Source: Dyadobacter sp. 50-39
GTDB taxonomy: Bacteria > Bacteroidota > Bacteroidia > Cytophagales > Spirosomataceae
Length of the DNA: 64,000 nt
Direction of reading: 5' to 3'
Assembly: GCA_001898145.1 (NCBI GenBank)
Contig: MKSR01000040.1
Span: 248,001-312,000, forward strand
The stretch's first letter is position 1. Each line of letters starts with the position of its first letter. A model generated the notes under the pieces. It saw only the letters and a program-made list of their open reading frames with translations. It had not been told where the DNA came from and did not search any database. Position numbers and translations under genes: made by a program. Positions 61,246-64,000 of the stretch are shown here, piece by piece.

Positions 61246-61781
61246 ATATCGACGATCTGAAATCCGACTGGCATCGCGCCGGCGCCGAAACGTTTTCCGA
61301 CAAGGAGCTTGCCGCCATGACTCGCGTACGTAACCACCCCACGCTCCGCAAGTTACGGATCAAGTTCATGACGGAAATAGCCGCCCTCTCAGCGCTTTTG
61401 CTCCTTTTTTACGACGGCTTCGACGGGGACCGGAAGCCCTTGGCGGTCAATGTAGTTCTGATGGCGGGTATCCTACTTTACATCATCAACAACGTGCTGG
61501 GTTACCGGCATATTCAAAACCCTTTGGTGAGTGGAAACCTGCGGGATGCGGTGGCGAAACAGGCAAATGCATTGAAAAGACTGGCAATACTTTCACTGGC
61601 ATCTTCGGTCCTGTACGCCGCAGCCCTATTGTTTTTCCTGACTTATCAAACGGCTTTCAATCAACGGAAGTATATCATTCTGAGCGCATTGATCATCACA
61701 TTTTTCCTGGCTTTCTACTACGCGTGGATCAGCTGGCAAAGAAAAATCGCGCATTTCAGGCAGTTGGAAGCAGATTTTTGA
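61242..61781 (+). CDS. Membrane protein coupled to the sigma factor
   Basis: 179 aa. A cytoplasmic N-terminal part (about 1-42) precedes four TM helices (FMTEIAALSALLLLFYDGF; NVVLMAGILLYIINNVLGY; AILSLASSVLYAAALLFFL; IILSALIITFFLAFYYAWI). Translated by 4-bp overlap with the sigma gene, so an anti-sigma or signal-sensing role is likely, though it does not match the zinc-binding anti-sigma or FecR families I know. Confidence 0.65.
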   Translation: MNIDDLKSDWHRAGAETFSDKELAAMTRVRNHPTLRKLRIKFMTEIAALSALLLLFYDGFDGDRKPLAVNVVLMAGILLYIINNVLGYRHIQNPLVSGNLRDAVAKQANALKRLAILSLASSVLYAAALLFFLTYQTAFNQRKYIILSALIITFFLAFYYAWISWQRKIAHFRQLEADF

Positions 61782-61809
61782 CATTTTAGCAGGATTAACG
61801 ATCCATGCC

Positions 61810-62613
61810 ATGATTTGCCAGGAATTTACAGAAGACGACATTGCGTACCTTCCCGCCCTCGAACCTGAGGGTTGGGGCGATATCCGCCCACGGTTTGCCT
61901 ACTTTTTAAAATCGGAGCACTGCAAGCCGATCAAAATCGTCGAAAACGGCCAGCCCGTTGCGGTTGGGACCACCATATTCCACGAGGATACCGCATGGCT
62001 TGCGTGCATTATTACCCATAACGATCATCGAAACAAAGGTCTTGGAAGCGCAATAACCCGGCATTTGATCGAAAGCGTGGACCGGAAGCGGTATCCGACG
62101 ATCTACCTCGACGCGACCGAGTTCGGTTACCCGGTTTATTTGAAACAGGGCTTTGAAGTGGAGGGGCAATATGCGCATCTGAGACGGGAGGATGGCGTTC
62201 CGGAGCGGCAGCATTCCGGGAGTATTCAGCCGTTTGCAGAGCACTTTCGGGAAACTGCTTACGCGATCGACCGCATGGTGTCCGGAGAAGACAGGCGGGG
62301 CGTAATGGCCGAATTTCTGGCCGACGCGTTTGTTTGTATCGGTCCTCAGGGGGATTTACAGGGAGTTTACCTTCCTACCTGGAGCGATGGCCCTATCATG
62401 GCAGCCAATGACAATGCCGGCTTTGCGCTTATGTTGTTCCGTTCCGCGATGCGGCCGGTGTCCATCCTTCCGATGGGAAACACGGCCGGGTTGAAATATC
62501 TGAATGAAATTGGTTACCAAATGTACCGGACGTCACGTCGCATGATCCTTGGCCCCCGGCGGATCTGGCACCCGGAGCGCCTTTACAATCGCATCAGCGG
62601 GGCGCTGGGCTGA
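61810..62613 (+). CDS. GNAT-family N-acetyltransferase
   Basis: 267 aa with the GNAT core in the N-terminal half: the CoA-binding segment HNDHRNKGLGSAITRHL (the R-x-x-G-x-G/A type loop) and the strand pair AWLACIITHN. A C-terminal domain (about 150-267) resembles the second GNAT-like domain of two-domain members (DLQGVYLPTWSDGPIMAAND). Acceptor unknown. It starts 28 nt after the sigma-partner gene. Confidence 0.85.
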   Translation: MICQEFTEDDIAYLPALEPEGWGDIRPRFAYFLKSEHCKPIKIVENGQPVAVGTTIFHEDTAWLACIITHNDHRNKGLGSAITRHLIESVDRKRYPTIYLDATEFGYPVYLKQGFEVEGQYAHLRREDGVPERQHSGSIQPFAEHFRETAYAIDRMVSGEDRRGVMAEFLADAFVCIGPQGDLQGVYLPTWSDGPIMAANDNAGFALMLFRSAMRPVSILPMGNTAGLKYLNEIGYQMYRTSRRMILGPRRIWHPERLYNRISGALG

Positions 62614-63372
62614 TCATCGCAGTACAAGCTCGCTGATTTTGGAGAATTCGGTGTGCGGCGCCATAGCTCTCACGATCCCTTTCCGATCTACCAATATAAA
62701 ATAGGGCGTCTCGCTGATCTTGTAGCGGTGATTGAAACCATACGATTCCGGAACGGGAACAAAACCGCAGTTCCGTTTCGGAATCGCTTCCAGGCATTCT
62801 TCTTCGGTATTAAGGGTTGTTCCGAGCGATACGATTTCAATACCCTTCTTTTTATTTTCGGTCACGAAATCAGAGATCACTTTGGTGCTGGCCAGCGTGT
62901 ACAACGGCTTCTCATAGCGCACCCAAAAGCCGAGGAGGATGTATTTTCCCCGCAGCTTCTCCGAATCGTAGTCGCGCCCGTCGAGCCCGCGCATGACGAA
63001 CGGCGCGATCGGCTCCCCTACTTCGGGCATCAGGTCCGGATTGTTCATCACCGAACCGTCCTGCTGAACATACAACTGGGATTTTTTGAATACTTCAAAG
63101 GATGATGCCTTTCCGTATTTATCAAACACGGGTACGGTTTTGTACTGTCCGGGGCTGCGCTTGAGCATATTGTCGTAGGTATCGTAACTGATCCGCTTGC
63201 CGGTCGCATGGTCGACAATGGGCGAATCGCGGTTCATAACAAACTGCTGGCTTACCTTACCGTTATACCGGGTCACTTTCGGCTCGTCGGACTGACAAAA
63301 TGCTGAAAATCTGGCCATTCCGACAGCGACCAGCAGACAAACGGAAATTTTACTCACACGGCTCACGAACAT
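62614..63372 (-). CDS. Exported redoxin-like protein without CxxC
   Basis: 252 aa with a signal peptide (VSKISVCLLVAVGMARFSAF). The C-terminal half is the TlpA/AhpC thioredoxin-like fold: VGEPIAPFVMRGLDGRDYDSEKLRGKY, ILLGFWV and YFILVDRKGIVRAMAP. Where TlpA has WCxPC the sequence reads FWVRYEKPLY, so the redox cysteines are missing. A role in non-redox binding or a degenerate member is inferred. Its stop is adjacent to the convergent GNAT stop. Confidence 0.78.
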   Translation of the reverse strand: MFVSRVSKISVCLLVAVGMARFSAFCQSDEPKVTRYNGKVSQQFVMNRDSPIVDHATGKRISYDTYDNMLKRSPGQYKTVPVFDKYGKASSFEVFKKSQLYVQQDGSVMNNPDLMPEVGEPIAPFVMRGLDGRDYDSEKLRGKYILLGFWVRYEKPLYTLASTKVISDFVTENKKKGIEIVSLGTTLNTEEECLEAIPKRNCGFVPVPESYGFNHRYKISETPYFILVDRKGIVRAMAPHTEFSKISELVLR

Positions 63373-63506
63373 TCCGCCCCAAAAGATTGTATTAGTACCA
63401 GATAATTGATATTTTCATGCACAAATATTCAGTCAGCATGACCTCCTAATAACTGGTTAATGCCGATCAATATTTTAGATGAATTTAACTAATTGCAAAT
63501 TTAGGT

Positions 63507-64000
63507 ATGTACGAGCGGATCCGGGAGAAGTTGGGGATTCTGGCCGATGCTGCGAAATACGATGTGTCATGCTCGTCAAGCGGCAGTAACCGGAAAAATG
63601 AGAACAAAGGAATTGGGGATGCGGAAGGAACGGGGATCTGTCACACCTACACCGAAGACGGCCGGTGCGTGTCGCTGCTGAAAATACTGCTGACCAACCA
63701 TTGCATTTACGATTGCGCATTCTGCGTGTCGCGGCGCAGCAACGACATTAAACGCGCCGCATTTACGGTGGAAGAGGTGGTGGAGCTGACCATGAATTTC
63801 TACCGCCGCAATTACATTGAAGGTCTGTTCCTCAGTTCGGGTATTTTCAAGGATGCCGACTATACCATGGAACGGCTCGTGCGCATCGTGAAAAAGCTGA
63901 GGCAGGAGGAGCGTTTCAATGGCTATATCCATTTAAAAACCATCCCGGGCGCGAGCGACGAATTGCTGCGCGAAGCAGGTATGTATGCCGACCGCATGAG
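63507..64000 (+). CDS. Radical SAM protein, DNA repair/modification-linked (3' end outside window)
   Basis: From ATG 63507 (MYERIREKLGILADAAKYDV) 164 codons to the window edge. The 4Fe-4S cluster motif CIYDCAFC is at about residues 71-78 and the region SSGIFKDADYTMERLVR follows. The opening CSSSGSNRKN and GICHTYTEDGRCVSLLK match the family of radical SAM proteins linked to a partner uracil-DNA-glycosylase-like protein, annotated as putative DNA modification/repair radical SAM. The partner, if present, is downstream of this window. Confidence 0.85.
   Translation, partial: MYERIREKLGILADAAKYDVSCSSSGSNRKNENKGIGDAEGTGICHTYTEDGRCVSLLKILLTNHCIYDCAFCVSRRSNDIKRAAFTVEEVVELTMNFYRRNYIEGLFLSSGIFKDADYTMERLVRIVKKLRQEERFNGYIHLKTIPGASDELLREAGMYADRM

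Noticed and set aside
1-64000. tRNA, rRNA, insertion sequences, prophage genes
   Set aside because: Read through for cloverleaf tails, rRNA-like blocks, transposase or integrase motifs and found none; small ncRNAs cannot be excluded by eye.

Overview
The window looks like a chromosomal segment of a Bacteroidota bacterium of the order Cytophagales; the gene set most resembles Dyadobacter or a close relative (inference from protein families, no search run). Signs are: type IX secretion (T9SS) C-terminal sorting domains on secreted proteins (37701-39533, 39587-41398, 55668-55949), Bacteroidota-type TAnnTTTG promoter elements in place of clear Shine-Dalgarno sites, a gene order pyrG-yidC, and an nspC polyamine gene. 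I saw no rRNA, tRNA, CRISPR array, insertion sequence or phage module.

Layout. 1-7742 is a minus-strand housekeeping block: glycosyltransferase (cut by the window edge), hemL, a TPR plus periplasmic-binding-protein lipoprotein-like gene, yidC and pyrG. 7937-13199 holds a LmbE-type deacetylase, nspC, a DEDD exonuclease with a bestrophin, and two paralogous small secreted proteins of unknown function. 13263-20280 is an AraC regulator followed by a TolC-RND-adaptor efflux operon whose RND pump carries an EF-hand loop. 20286-27106 contains secreted and envelope proteins, a class C beta-lactamase-like hydrolase, an MFS transporter, an alpha/beta hydrolase and a sugar-phosphate-isomerase-like protein.

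27298-33632 is the most unusual part. First comes a three-gene cassette: a soluble coiled-coil protein, a two-TM coiled-coil protein with PspA-like character, and a membrane-anchored Ppx/GppA-like actin-fold protein. After a palindromic repeat and a small membrane protein comes a composite defence-like island: a PD-(D/E)XK-like putative nuclease, a DUF6364/RHH-like antitoxin, and a single ORF that fuses a VapC-like PIN toxin to a TaqI-like adenine DNA methyltransferase. The fusion depends on a five-T tract; removing one T would end the PIN domain at its natural C-terminus.

33637-37646 has DinB, a TetR-small protein-MFS operon under a clear palindromic operator, and a ParA-RHH pair. 37701-41898 is a lipoprotein plus two tandem T9SS-exported M64 peptidases. 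41950-54344 is rich in PLP enzymes and small regulatory switches: a group II decarboxylase, two MocR-type regulators each next to a transporter, a MazEF pair, a His-rich metal P-type ATPase, PNPOx-like flavoproteins and an XRE regulator facing a small unknown gene. 54423-64000 contains TPR, methyltransferase, YceI, AraC, dihaem cytochrome c, rhodanese, an ECF sigma factor with a membrane partner, a GNAT, a redoxin-like protein without its CxxC, and the start of a radical SAM DNA-repair-associated protein.

All functions are assigned by reading the sequence. Starts were moved from the longest possible ORF where signal peptides, family N-termini or promoter positions favoured an internal codon.
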